A stretch of DNA of 64,000 nt from Salicibibacter cibarius (GTDB lineage Bacteria > Bacillota > Bacilli > Bacillales > Marinococcaceae): NCBI RefSeq assembly GCF_016495725.1, contig NZ_CP054705.1, positions 4,092,001-4,156,000 of the forward strand. The letters run 5' to 3'. Below the pieces are notes generated by a model that was not told the DNA's origin, ran no database searches, and worked only from the letters and a program-made list of their open reading frames with translations. A program made the position numbers and the translations under genes. This document shows, piece after piece, positions 47,237-55,759 of the stretch. Positions within the stretch are counted from its first letter, which is position 1. Each line of letters begins with the position of its first letter.

Positions 47237-48007
47237 TCATGTTTTACAAAAAACCGCTCCTCCATCTACATAAACCGGCGATCCCATCATAAATCGAGAT
47301 TCATCAGATGCTAATAATAAAGCTACTTGTGCAATGTCTTCTGGTTGCCCTAACTTCTCATTTAATTGTCGCTTTTTTAAACTGTCTAATCCTTTATTGA
47401 CATTACCATAAGCGTCCTCAAGATAATTCTCAATAAAAGGGGTCTGTATTGTTCCTGGTAAGATAGCATTTATCCTTATATTATATGAAGCATAATCCAC
47501 TTGAGTTGATTTTGTAAGTGCTAGAACAGCACCCTTGCTTGCGGCATATGCTGCCCTTGAAGCCAAACCCATTTCTGCAATTCCGGAAGACATATTAATA
47601 ATACTGCCTTCGTTTTGTTTCATCATTAATGGTATTACATATTTGGTAACTAAAAATACTCCTTTGACATTGACGTCAATCAGATTATCCCACTCATTTT
47701 CTTTGGTCTCATGTAAAGGGCCAACACAAGCTATACCTGCATTATTGAACAAAATATCGATTCTACCAAAATAATCGACTGTAGTTTCCACCATTTGTTC
47801 AACTTCTATAGATTTTGATACATCTGCTTTAATAAAAATGGCTTCGCCACCATTTGCAGATATTTTCTCAACGGTCTCCTTTCCCTTATCTTCATCAAAA
47901 TCGTTGACAACTACCTTAGCACCTTCTTTCGCAAATAGAAAAGCTGAACTTTTCCCCATTCCTGAACCTGCTCCAGTAATTAATGCTATTTTTCCATTAA
48001 GTTTCAA
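47237..48007 (-). CDS. SDR family oxidoreductase, first gene of the long catabolic unit
   Basis: 256 residues, classical SDR: ITGAGSGMGKSSAFLFA, ILFNNAGIACVG, INMSSGIAEMG, YAASKGAVLALTKS and a C-terminal MGSPVYVDGG. The Asp-Phe after strand 2 (VVNDFDEDKG) suggests NAD. It starts 25 bp after the predicted transcription start and precedes dctQ by 58 bp, so import and an early oxidation step are coexpressed. Confidence 0.93.
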   Translation of the reverse strand: MKLNGKIALITGAGSGMGKSSAFLFAKEGAKVVVNDFDEDKGKETVEKISANGGEAIFIKADVSKSIEVEQMVETTVDYFGRIDILFNNAGIACVGPLHETKENEWDNLIDVNVKGVFLVTKYVIPLMMKQNEGSIINMSSGIAEMGLASRAAYAASKGAVLALTKSTQVDYASYNIRINAILPGTIQTPFIENYLEDAYGNVNKGLDSLKKRQLNEKLGQPEDIAQVALLLASDESRFMMGSPVYVDGGAVFCKT

Positions 48008-48039
48008 ATTTCACAATCCCCTTTCTATTTATAGTTGAA

Positions 48040-48068
48040 ATATTAGCATGATTATTATGCATAAACAA
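48040..48068 (-). promoter_or_regulatory. predicted sigma-A promoter of the long catabolic unit
   Basis: On the minus strand TTGTTT (48063-48068) and TAATAT (48040-48045) are 17 bases apart, with start of transcription near 48033. The spacer contains a weak dyad with GCAT and ATGC arms, a possible operator. The IS21 element ends only about 60 bp upstream of the -35 box. Confidence 0.55.
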
Positions 48069-48123
48069 CTGTATTAAATGGGTCTTGAATTTTGTAATTT
48101 AGAGGTTATGAGTATTGCATTCA

Positions 48124-48198
48124 GTTTGTACCACCCTTGCAATCTTTTGTACCACCAAATGCGGAGAGATTTACCACTTATTGCGAAAGCCTTTACCA
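48124..48198 (+). repeat. left-end array of four IS21 transposase sites
   Basis: TACCA(C) begins at 48128, 48149, 48171 and 48193, so spacing is 21, 22 and 22 bp (two helical turns). The first two have GTACCACC, the inner two TTTACCA. The innermost ends in A rather than C. These are probable IstA binding sites. Confidence 0.7.
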
Positions 48199-48267
48199 AT
48201 TAACTACCTCCTGTATACTTAGTGGGCATGCCAAGCGGCATGACATTAGGAATACAGGAGGTTTTTT

Positions 48268-49818
48268 ATGTTCCCATATCGACAGATACTGGAATTACAT
48301 GACGAGGACAGGAGTTTACGAAGCATCGCAGCCATGACTCGCCATTCACGGCAAAAAGTAACGGAAGTCATACGGTTGGCTGAGAAAAGGGGGCTGAAGT
48401 GTCCATTAGATGAGGAAATGACAGATGTTTGGATCGAGGATTTTCTCTATCCGGAGAAGAAATTAGAAGCTTCTGGCCGTCAAATGATTGATTTTGATTA
48501 TTTGCATGAGGAGTTGGCCAAACCACATGTCACATTGACATTGCTTCATCAGGAATATGAAAAGAAAGCCCAGGAACAAGAGAAGATCCCCTATGCCTAT
48601 CGGACATTTACGGAACACTACCACGACTTTGCCCAAAAATACAAAGCGACCATGCGAATCAAGCGGAAACCAGGGGAAGTGTTAGAAGTTGATTGGGCAG
48701 GTTCTACGTTATTTATAATTGATCCCGATACAGGGGAAAAAGTGAAAGTCTATGTATTTGTGGCCGCCTTACCGTGTTCCCAGCTTTCCTATGTGGAGGG
48801 CTCTTTATCTATGGATTTAGCGTCTTGGATTAAGCTTCATCAACACACATTTGAATACATGGGAGGCACCACCCAAATCATTGTTCCCGACAATTTAAAG
48901 ACAGGGGTGACCAAGCACACCTCCAAAGAGCTGGTGTTAAACAAAACGTACGAAGAAATGGTCCGCCACTATCACTCCGTGGTCATGCCGGCACGCGTGC
49001 GTTCACCTAAAGATAAACCCTCTGTGGAAAGTTCGGTAAATACGGTGTCGACGTGGATTATCGCCGCATTAAGGCATGTCCAATGTTTTACGTTGGAGGA
49101 AATGAACCAGGAGATCCAAAAAAAGCTGGAGGAATTTAATCACCGGTCCTTCACGAAAAAAGAAGGCTCTCGCTGGTCAGCGTTTATGGAGGAAGAGAAG
49201 TTCGCCCTTACCCCTCTTCCCACTAAACCCTATCAGATGTCGGAATGGCGAACCGGCAAGGTGCAGCCTGATTATCACATCTCTGTGAAAAGCATGTTTT
49301 ACTCCGTGCCCTATGAATACATCGGAAAACACGTCGATGTGAAAGTCTCAGACGATGCAATCGAAGTCTATTTCAATCATATGCGGATTGCCTCACATCC
49401 AACATTATATGGGAAGTACGGCCAATATTCTACTGTGAAGGACCATATGCCAGATAACCATAAACATTACGTGGAACAAACGCCGCAAAATGCATTAGAT
49501 TGGGCTGCGGAGGTTGGAGAACACACGCTTTTCGTGGTGAAGTTCCTATTAGACAGCTACGGGGTTGAAAAACAAGCGATGAAGTCCATCTTTGCCTTAA
49601 AGAAACTAGAACGCACCTACACGGCTTATGAAATCGAACGTGCGTGTAAAATGGTTCATCAAATCACGAATCGACCGACAGTGAAAAGTATTCAAACGCT
49701 CATCAAAAACAATAAAAAAACAGACGCCGAAAAAGCTTTCGCACAGCAGAAACAAACTGTCAAAAATGAGCATGCGTTTACGCGCGGGGCTTCCTATTTT
49801 GGAGGGAAAAACAAATGA
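48268..49818 (+). CDS. istA: IS21 family transposase IstA
   Basis: 516 residues starting at an ATG behind AGGAGG. An N-terminal HTH (RSIAAMTRHSRQKVTEVIRL) is followed by an integrase-type catalytic core. The acidic triad is visible in LEVDWAGSTLF, IIVPDNLKTGV and SPKDKPSVESSVN. The C-terminal portion has the beta-barrel-like KSMFYSVPYEYIGKHVDV. Its stop overlaps the start of istB by 4 bp. Intact and probably active. Confidence 0.96.
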   Translation: MFPYRQILELHDEDRSLRSIAAMTRHSRQKVTEVIRLAEKRGLKCPLDEEMTDVWIEDFLYPEKKLEASGRQMIDFDYLHEELAKPHVTLTLLHQEYEKKAQEQEKIPYAYRTFTEHYHDFAQKYKATMRIKRKPGEVLEVDWAGSTLFIIDPDTGEKVKVYVFVAALPCSQLSYVEGSLSMDLASWIKLHQHTFEYMGGTTQIIVPDNLKTGVTKHTSKELVLNKTYEEMVRHYHSVVMPARVRSPKDKPSVESSVNTVSTWIIAALRHVQCFTLEEMNQEIQKKLEEFNHRSFTKKEGSRWSAFMEEEKFALTPLPTKPYQMSEWRTGKVQPDYHISVKSMFYSVPYEYIGKHVDVKVSDDAIEVYFNHMRIASHPTLYGKYGQYSTVKDHMPDNHKHYVEQTPQNALDWAAEVGEHTLFVVKFLLDSYGVEKQAMKSIFALKKLERTYTAYEIERACKMVHQITNRPTVKSIQTLIKNNKKTDAEKAFAQQKQTVKNEHAFTRGASYFGGKNK

Positions 49819-50591
49819 ACCAACAGAATATTGATAAACTAAAAACATTGAAACTATCGGGGATGGCAGAAGCCTATGAATCTCTTTTCATGAAGGCAGA
49901 AAATAAAGAGATGGATTTTGATACATTGTTCGGTATCTTAATTGATCACGAAGAATCCCGGCGGAAGAGTAATAAACTCAACCGTCTTCTCAAACAGGCA
50001 GCGTTTCCTGAATCGGCTTCAATCGAAGAGATCATGTATTATGAAGACCGGAAACTGGACAAAGATTTACTCCTTCGTTTAGCCAGTGGGAGCTATATTC
50101 TGAACGGGCGAAATATTATATTTAAAGGCGTGTCTGGAGCCGGGAAATCGTGGATGGCCGCCGCATTTGGTGTACAAGCGTGCCGACAGTTCTTCAAGGT
50201 CCAATATACACGGCTCCCTGATCTATTAGAAGAATTTAAAATTGCAAAATATCAACAGGATGATAGTTATGTCAAACTCATGAGAAAGCTCCTGAAGGTA
50301 GACCTTCTTATTCTTGACGAATGGCTGCTTCACGCTTTAACCAATGAAGAAGCCGCTCTCCTGCTTGAAATCATTAACGCACGGCGTCAGGAAAAACAAT
50401 CCAACATCTTTTGTTCTCAATTCGATATTGATGGATGGTATGAAAAATTGGGGGATGGAACCCTGGCAGAAGCCATACTCGACCGAATTGTTCATGATGC
50501 CTATGATATTTTTATTGACGGGAAGGTATCGATGCGTGAACGTTTTGGCGTGCAACAACAAGAAGCAAACGATCGAGAGAACGATCTATAA
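49815..50591 (+). CDS. istB: IS21 family helper ATPase IstB
   Basis: A 258-residue AAA+ ATPase related to DnaC. Walker A is in GVSGAGKSWMAAAFG near residue 108, Walker B in VDLLILDEWLL. The N-terminal DKLKTLKLSGMAEAYESL is typical. It binds target DNA and recruits the IstA complex. Overlaps istA by ATGA. Confidence 0.96.
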   Translation: MNQQNIDKLKTLKLSGMAEAYESLFMKAENKEMDFDTLFGILIDHEESRRKSNKLNRLLKQAAFPESASIEEIMYYEDRKLDKDLLLRLASGSYILNGRNIIFKGVSGAGKSWMAAAFGVQACRQFFKVQYTRLPDLLEEFKIAKYQQDDSYVKLMRKLLKVDLLILDEWLLHALTNEEAALLLEIINARRQEKQSNIFCSQFDIDGWYEKLGDGTLAEAILDRIVHDAYDIFIDGKVSMRERFGVQQQEANDRENDL

Positions 50592-50609
50592 TCAGAAAGG
50601 GAATTTATA

Positions 50610-50936
50610 ATGAGGGAATATATGACAATCGCAGAAACGGTCGATCTCCTACACAATTATGAGATTGAATGTGACCATATCACAGTAAGACGCTGGATAA
50701 TGCAAGGGAAATTAAAAGCCATTCATGAGGATAGAATTTTTAAAGTAAAAGAACCAGATGTTTTGGACTTTTTAGTTGATCTTAGTCGTGTTGGGACAGC
50801 TTATGAAAAAGGAATTAATGATGAAACCAAAATCGTAAGACTCGAAGAAAAGGTATTAGAGTTACAAAAGGAGATTGATAAGCTGCGTTGTGAGAAAGTG
50901 AATCTTGAATTTAAATTGGGGATTATGCCGTTTTAA
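50610..50936 (+). CDS. small HTH/excisionase-like protein with C-terminal coiled coil, third gene inside the IS21 element
   Basis: 108 residues (104 if the second ATG is used). Residues 5-55 read as an excisionase/MerR-like winged helix: TIAETVDLLHNYEIECDHIT, VRRWIMQGKLKAI, IFKVKEPDVLDFLVDL. Residues 70-105 are a heptad-rich helix (IVRLEEKVLELQKEIDKL). It starts 18 bp after istB, lies inside the right-end site array, and is followed by a hairpin. Standard IS21 elements have only istA and istB. A role in regulating transposition or in target choice is possible; I know of no characterised equivalent. Confidence 0.7.
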   Translation: MREYMTIAETVDLLHNYEIECDHITVRRWIMQGKLKAIHEDRIFKVKEPDVLDFLVDLSRVGTAYEKGINDETKIVRLEEKVLELQKEIDKLRCEKVNLEFKLGIMPF

Positions 50937-50942
50937 TGACGA

Positions 50943-50976
50943 AAACTATTCCCCGCCCATGGGCGGGGAATAGTTT
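50943..50976 (+). terminator. strong hairpin ending the IS21 transcript
   Basis: Arms of 16 bp, AAACTATTCCCCGCCC at 50943-50958 and its exact complement at 50961-50976, with a two-base loop. It follows the third gene by 6 bp. The outer A/T part of the stem supplies the T-run, as in bidirectional terminators, so transcription from either side may stop here. Confidence 0.7.
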
Positions 50977-51085
50977 CATTATAGTAGCTCAGCCATGACA
51001 TAGGTGGCTCTCTTTTATGTTATTAGTGGCTCTATAAATGGCACATCTGTCTTTAACCCATAGTGTTCAATCCATTTTTTTAGGT

Positions 51086-51156
51086 GTGGTAAAGGACTCC
51101 GAAATCAGTGGTACATTCCCATGCAAATGGTGGTAAAAAAGACCGCACAAGTGGTA
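51086..51156 (-). repeat. right-end array of four IS21 transposase sites
   Basis: GTGGTA begins at 51086, 51108, 51130 and 51151: spacing 22, 22 and 21 bp, the mirror image of the left end. The outer two continue as TAAAAA. Together with the left array they define the element. Confidence 0.7.
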
Positions 51157-51212
51157 AAAACCGTCCGCCGTACTCAGGTTATAAAATCAATTTTTATTTT
51201 TGCAGTTATATT

Positions 51213-51247
51213 AAAGAAAAACAGCCAATACAGAGTTTTGACTGTTT
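51213..51247 (-). terminator. terminator of the alpha/beta hydrolase gene
   Basis: On the minus strand AAACAGTC (51240-51247) pairs with GGCTGTTT (51219-51226), including one G-T pair, and is followed by TTTTCTTT. It lies about 50 bp past the hydrolase stop. Confidence 0.55.
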
Positions 51248-51295
51248 TACTGAGTAAAATTATTTATCAGGTTTCATGAAGGTTCAAAAATCAGC

Positions 51296-51991
51296 CTACT
51301 TTTTTTTTCTAAAACTTATAATCATCTCGTTAAATAATTTCGGTTGTTCCAACATCACATTGTGTCCAGAGTTCGTAATAACTTTCGTTTTGATTTTTGG
51401 ATTAAGTGCTTCGAGTTTTTGATTTGCATCTTTTGGTATCATCTTATCTTCGGAGCCGTAAACTGCAAACATCGGTATGTTCAATGTTGAAACGATATCC
51501 TTTCCTTTCGTGTATCTATCGCATGCTTCAAGATCAGTTTTTCTTACACCTACTGCGTTTATTTTTATTTCTCCTTTTTCTTCAGCTATCAATGACGGAT
51601 CAACCTGTTTTGAATAAGCTGCATAGAAAAAGGATTCAGGAAAAACCCCTTTAGACAATTTTTCTAATACCTTTGGATTAACCGGTAATTTGTAGTGACA
51701 AGCAACAAGCACTAAACCTTTTACTTTACTATTTCTTGCAGCCAGTTCAATGCCAATAAGTCCGCCCATCGAATGCCCTACAACAATTACTTCTTCATCT
51801 ATTTTTTCAGCAACCCAATCCGCACAACTCTCAATCGTTGTCTTCAATTGATCTTTGTTTTCTCCATGTCCAGGTAGATCAATAAATGTAGACCGTATTT
51901 TGTTTAACGACTCCCTTTGCATGCGCCACTTTCTAGCTGTTCCTCCAGAGCCATGAATAAATAAAAATGTGGGTTTCGTTTCGTTAAACAT
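51296..51991 (-). CDS. alpha/beta hydrolase
   Basis: 231 residues from the ATG at 51991, six bases after GGAGG. Alpha/beta hydrolase fold: oxyanion HGSGGTARKW near residue 15, nucleophile elbow VVGHSMGGLIGIE, acid in AVYGSEDKMIP, and histidine in ITNSGHNVMLEQP. Complete catalytic triad. Could be an esterase, lactonase or a thioesterase. It is downstream of the Ldh2 and acyl-CoA synthetase genes, separated by a truncated crotonase gene. Confidence 0.9.
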   Translation of the reverse strand: MFNETKPTFLFIHGSGGTARKWRMQRESLNKIRSTFIDLPGHGENKDQLKTTIESCADWVAEKIDEEVIVVGHSMGGLIGIELAARNSKVKGLVLVACHYKLPVNPKVLEKLSKGVFPESFFYAAYSKQVDPSLIAEEKGEIKINAVGVRKTDLEACDRYTKGKDIVSTLNIPMFAVYGSEDKMIPKDANQKLEALNPKIKTKVITNSGHNVMLEQPKLFNEMIISFRKKK

Positions 51992-52030
51992 TAGCATCCT
52001 CCTTTAATAGTTTTGGTTATCCTCCTTCCA

Positions 52031-52213
52031 CTACCACCGACAGGATTTTTTGTCTTCAAACTGAGCCTCACGAATCGCAATAAAATTGGCCTTTCTTTGC
52101 TCAATAAAAGCACTTGTTCCTTCATATTTATCATCGGATTGGAAAGCGACCGCCTGGGCCAGTTTTTCCACTAATAGAGTGCTGTCTAGCTTGGAGTCCG
52201 ATACCCGCGTCAC
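52031..52213 (-). pseudogene. C-terminal remnant of an enoyl-CoA hydratase gene
   Basis: Only the last ~55 residues survive (LLVEKLAQAVAFQSDDKYEG, TSAFIEQRKANF), clearly matching the end of crotonases such as the one at 7966-8748. The N-terminal 200 residues, including the active site, are absent. Ends 40 bp before the hydrolase. It shows that this unit once had a hydratase. Confidence 0.75.
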
Positions 52214-52392
52214 GGTAATGGTTTATAGAGAATCAATGGGTCGGAACGATCGAATTACGATCAAAAGTCGTAGCCAGTAACCATGAATCGTGCACTCTTT
52301 TGCTTTTTGATATCGAACGATCGTTGAATAGTCTTATATTTTGTAACATGGGATGATGATACGTCTCAAATGGAGTGAAATATGATGTATAA

Positions 52393-53454
52393 CTACATGA
52401 ACCGAACTTGTTCTTGTTTTGCTAATTCATTTAATTTATTAATCGTTGCTACAGGAACTGGTATCCCTTTTTCACTTCTTAGTTTGGCTTTACTAGCCCT
52501 TCGCTCGCCAGGTATTAATATTTCATCAACTCCGGATGCTTTAGGAATTTCTTTAATTTCAGTTATCATTTGCTGAATTAATTGTTCATAAACTGAAATA
52601 TCCATAAATTTATTTATGTCTATTAAAATGAAAAAATGCCCTACATTAGCTATGCCAGCATTATTATCATTAAACCCTTGAACGTGATTTCCAAAAGCAG
52701 CTCCGGTCAACAAACCAGAAATAATTTCAACAGACAACGCCAAAGCATATCCTTTCGGTCCAGCTATAGGAAGTATAGTACCTTTTAAAGCTTCCATAGG
52801 GTCAGTCGTCTGGTTTCCATTTTGGTCAACTGCCCAACCTACAGGTATTGCTTCTTTTTTTTCTTCCGCAATTCGTATTTTTGCTTTAGCAACAATACTA
52901 GAGGACATATCAATAATTATAGGAGGTTCAGATCCATTCGGAAATCCAAAAGCAATTGGGTTTGTACCAAAATATGGTTCTTTTCCTCCCCACGGAGCGA
53001 TATTAGCAGGGGCATTCGTAAAAGCAATACAAATAGCCTGCTGATTGCAAGCTTGTTTACAATAATAGGAAGCAGCCCCAAAATGATTACTATTGTTAAC
53101 TCCTACACCAACTATTCCTATTTCTTTCATTATATCTAAAGACGCGTCTATTGTTCGCTTCGAAACTATTGGTCCAGGACCATTATCTCCATCCGCTATA
53201 ATAGTTCCTGGTGCTGTATGATCAATTTTAATAGAGGGTTTTGCATTGACTCTTCCTTCAACGAACCGTTTAAAATATATTGGCAATTTACTTACACCAT
53301 GACTATCAATACCTTCAAGGTTTGCCTGAATAAGAGCGTCCGCATAAATCTTTGCGTCATCTTTAAGTAAACCAGCTTTTATAAAAATCTTCTCCGAAAA
53401 ATTTCTTAATAAATCCTGTTTGAGGATCATTTGATTACTCACAATAGAAATCAT
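52393..53454 (-). CDS. Ldh2/malate dehydrogenase-type 2-hydroxyacid dehydrogenase
   Basis: A 353-residue NAD(P)-dependent enzyme of the Ldh_2 fold, unrelated to D-2-hydroxyacid dehydrogenases. Motifs are the histidine in GVNNSNHFGAASYY near residue 117, APWGGKEPYFGTNPIAFGFP, and GPKGYALALSVEI. Family members act on malate, lactate, ureidoglycolate or (R)-sulfolactate (ComC). Located between an ADP-forming acyl-CoA synthetase and a hydrolase. Substrate not readable. Confidence 0.9.
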   Translation of the reverse strand: MISIVSNQMILKQDLLRNFSEKIFIKAGLLKDDAKIYADALIQANLEGIDSHGVSKLPIYFKRFVEGRVNAKPSIKIDHTAPGTIIADGDNGPGPIVSKRTIDASLDIMKEIGIVGVGVNNSNHFGAASYYCKQACNQQAICIAFTNAPANIAPWGGKEPYFGTNPIAFGFPNGSEPPIIIDMSSSIVAKAKIRIAEEKKEAIPVGWAVDQNGNQTTDPMEALKGTILPIAGPKGYALALSVEIISGLLTGAAFGNHVQGFNDNNAGIANVGHFFILIDINKFMDISVYEQLIQQMITEIKEIPKASGVDEILIPGERRASKAKLRSEKGIPVPVATINKLNELAKQEQVRFM

Positions 53455-53637
53455 TCTCCTATACTAATAATTTTGGCAAAATCTTGATGCTTTGGACGCC
53501 AATCAAAAAGAAGAGTAGGACAAAAAATGCATTGTTCCTTAATTGTTCCTTAATTCAGCGCACGTTTTTTGAAAGTGATTTACATTTCCATATCTACCAG
53601 ATCAAATGAGAACGTACCCCCAAAATGCTGTTATATA

Positions 53638-54321
53638 TTATGCCCTTGTTATAATTCGTACATCAACAGCTAAACAACCATCTCCATTTCTTTTGATGAT
53701 TACTGGATTTAAATCCAACTCTTCCACTTTATCTTCTTCGGTAACCATAACCTCAACACGCTTAATCATTTCTACGAACGCAGGGACATCTGCACGTTCT
53801 GTTCCTCTATAACCATCTAATAAAGGGAACCCTTTTAGATTTTTCACCATTTTGTATATATACGATTCAGATAATGGTGATATACCTAAAGAAACGTCTT
53901 TCATTAATTCAACGAATACTCCTCCTAAGCCCACAACCAAAACATTACCAAAAGTATCATCTTTTTTAACACCAATTAAAAGTTCCTGCACCCCACTTTC
54001 CATTTCTTGGACAGTTACTCCATCAATATCGATATTAGAAACACCAAAATTATTAGCATTTGCATTTATCTCATCGAAGGCTTCTACTACATCTTTCAAA
54101 GAATTCAAACCTAATTTCACACCTCCAAAATTACTTTTATGAACTATTTTTGGCGAAACAACTTTCATTACCAGTGGTAATGTTAAATTATTAGCTATTT
54201 CCTTCGCTTCAGATTTTGTTTTCGCAAAACCATATTCATTTTGTTGGATACCATATTTTTTTAGTAATTTCCTACTTTCCACTTCATTCAATAATATTTT
54301 TTTATTAGTAGTCGGCTGCAT
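53638..54321 (-). CDS. ADP-forming acyl-CoA synthetase, ATP-grasp (beta) subunit
   Basis: About 227 residues from the ATG at 54321, which follows AGGAAG and overlaps the alpha gene by 17 bp. ATP-grasp_5 domain: LVMKVVSPKIVHKSNFGGV, TVQEMESGVQELLIG, LVVGLGGVFVELMKDVS and LDLNPVII. It forms the acyl-CoA from acid, CoA and ATP (or makes ATP from acyl-CoA) with the alpha subunit. In many bacteria the two are fused; here they are split and overlapping. Confidence 0.9.
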   Translation of the reverse strand: MQPTTNKKILLNEVESRKLLKKYGIQQNEYGFAKTKSEAKEIANNLTLPLVMKVVSPKIVHKSNFGGVKLGLNSLKDVVEAFDEINANANNFGVSNIDIDGVTVQEMESGVQELLIGVKKDDTFGNVLVVGLGGVFVELMKDVSLGISPLSESYIYKMVKNLKGFPLLDGYRGTERADVPAFVEMIKRVEVMVTEEDKVEELDLNPVIIKRNGDGCLAVDVRIITRA

Positions 54322-55759
54322 AAGATACTTCCTTTCTTGCCTCATTTTCACCATGTCTAGCCATCATACTTATTCCAAATAACCCTTGCTCTATGGTTGA
54401 TAAAACTGGTATCCCTTTTGATGATAAGAATGATTTTGTAGCATTTAATTTTTCCTCAATTAATTTAGGATCTCCATTGGTTCTTAATACGCCAACCACA
54501 TTTACATTCAAATCATCTAATAAATCAAATTGTTTAAACATATTGCTTAATGTCTCCCGCAAATTCATATAATTAGATAGAGGAATCAAGTTTATATGAA
54601 ATAATATATATGAAATATTATTATCGTTTGCTAATATACTCATAATTTTTGTAAAGGTTTGACCTTCATTTGCCGTAATAGCCCTTGCTGGTAAATCGAT
54701 AGGATTAATATTATGATTTGATTCGCTAACACCCAATTGATGTAATTCATCTATGGACGATTCTTCTAATTGAGCAAGATCAAGCCATAATTCTTCACAT
54801 ACATCTGTTGCCAGGACTGATGCCCCACCACCATTTCCTATCATTGCAATGTTTCTATTTTCATTAACCTGTAAATATTGGAGACATTTCAACGCAGTAA
54901 ACATCTCTTCCATACTATGAACATATAGTGTATTTGTTTGGTTAAAAAGCGCTTTCCATACCTCGTAATCTCCTGCTAAATTGCCGGTATGAGAAGAAAC
55001 AGATTTGTTTCCTGCTGATGTACGTCCACCCTTTAATATAACTACTGGTTTATTAGGAGTTACTTTAGATAGAGTTTTTGCTAACCGTTTCCCATTTTTA
55101 ACACTTTCTACATATAATCCAATAACTTTTGTATCAGAATCATCCAGCAAATATTCAATGAAATCACTATGATCTAAATCTATACAATTACCAACAGATA
55201 TAACTTTACTGTAATAAATGTCGTGAGTGTCTCCATTACTAACAACATCATGAGCAATTCCACCACTCTGTGAAACAAAAGCTATAGATCCCTTAACTGG
55301 ATTTTTACTATCGGTAAATGTAATTCCACCGGAAGGACAATAAGTACCTATACAATTAGGGCCTATTATTCTCATGCCATATTGTTTTGCAACAGAGAGC
55401 ATGTCTTGTTCTATTTTTTTTCCGTGCTCACCAAATTCACCAAATCCCGCGGAGTAAATTTGCGCTACTTTAACTCCTTTTTCAGCACATTCCTTTACAA
55501 CCTTGAGTACATGTTTAGTAGGCAATATTATGACTGCACGGTCAACTTCATCTGGGATATCCAAAACACTTTTATATGCCTTATAACCTTGTACTTTCTC
55601 TTCATTTGGGTTGACAGGGAATATGTTTCCTGAATAACCAAAATCATTAACTTTTCTTAAATCAGCAGCACCTAATTTTGACATATTATTTGAAGCACCT
55701 ATAATAGCAATTGATTTTGGCTTAAAAGCAGCATCTAAAGCTTCTTTTGTGTTTGTCAT
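54305..55759 (-). CDS. ADP-forming acyl-CoA synthetase, CoA-binding (alpha) subunit
   Basis: 484 residues. N-terminal CoA-binding Rossmann fold (SIAIIGASNNMSKLGAADLR), then RIIGPNCIGTYCPSGGITF and two succinyl-CoA-synthetase-like domains. The phosphohistidine region is SVSSHTGNLAGDYEVW. ATG behind AGGAGG. It is the first gene of its unit and has an upstream TTGTTA/TATAAA-like promoter. The acid substrate is unknown; the neighbouring 2-hydroxyacid dehydrogenase suggests a short organic acid. Confidence 0.92.
   Translation of the reverse strand: MTNTKEALDAAFKPKSIAIIGASNNMSKLGAADLRKVNDFGYSGNIFPVNPNEEKVQGYKAYKSVLDIPDEVDRAVIILPTKHVLKVVKECAEKGVKVAQIYSAGFGEFGEHGKKIEQDMLSVAKQYGMRIIGPNCIGTYCPSGGITFTDSKNPVKGSIAFVSQSGGIAHDVVSNGDTHDIYYSKVISVGNCIDLDHSDFIEYLLDDSDTKVIGLYVESVKNGKRLAKTLSKVTPNKPVVILKGGRTSAGNKSVSSHTGNLAGDYEVWKALFNQTNTLYVHSMEEMFTALKCLQYLQVNENRNIAMIGNGGGASVLATDVCEELWLDLAQLEESSIDELHQLGVSESNHNINPIDLPARAITANEGQTFTKIMSILANDNNISYILFHINLIPLSNYMNLRETLSNMFKQFDLLDDLNVNVVGVLRTNGDPKLIEEKLNATKSFLSSKGIPVLSTIEQGLFGISMMARHGENEARKEVSYAADY

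Larger units (their letters stand above)
48124..51161. mobile_element. IS21-family element with multiple terminal sites and an extra gene
   Basis: The element contains istA, istB and a third small gene on the plus strand. Its ends are defined by mirrored arrays of four TACCAC-type sites at each side. About 3.0 kb, longer than most IS21 elements. Exact outer bases are uncertain by a few bp and I could not find a clear target duplication. It sits between the long catabolic unit and the hydrolase gene. Confidence 0.8.

Noticed and set aside
48124-48198. Regular repeats at 21-22 bp considered as a CRISPR array or iterons
   Set aside because: Units are only about 6-8 bp conserved, number four, and are mirrored at the other end of istAB, so they are IS21 terminal sites.
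50344-50610. Alternative 88-codon frame within istB
   Set aside because: Out of frame with a complete IstB ATPase that has both Walker motifs.
53530-53565. Short tandem repeat (TTGTTCCTTAA twice)
   Set aside because: Only two copies of 11 bp in AT-rich spacer; no functional reading.
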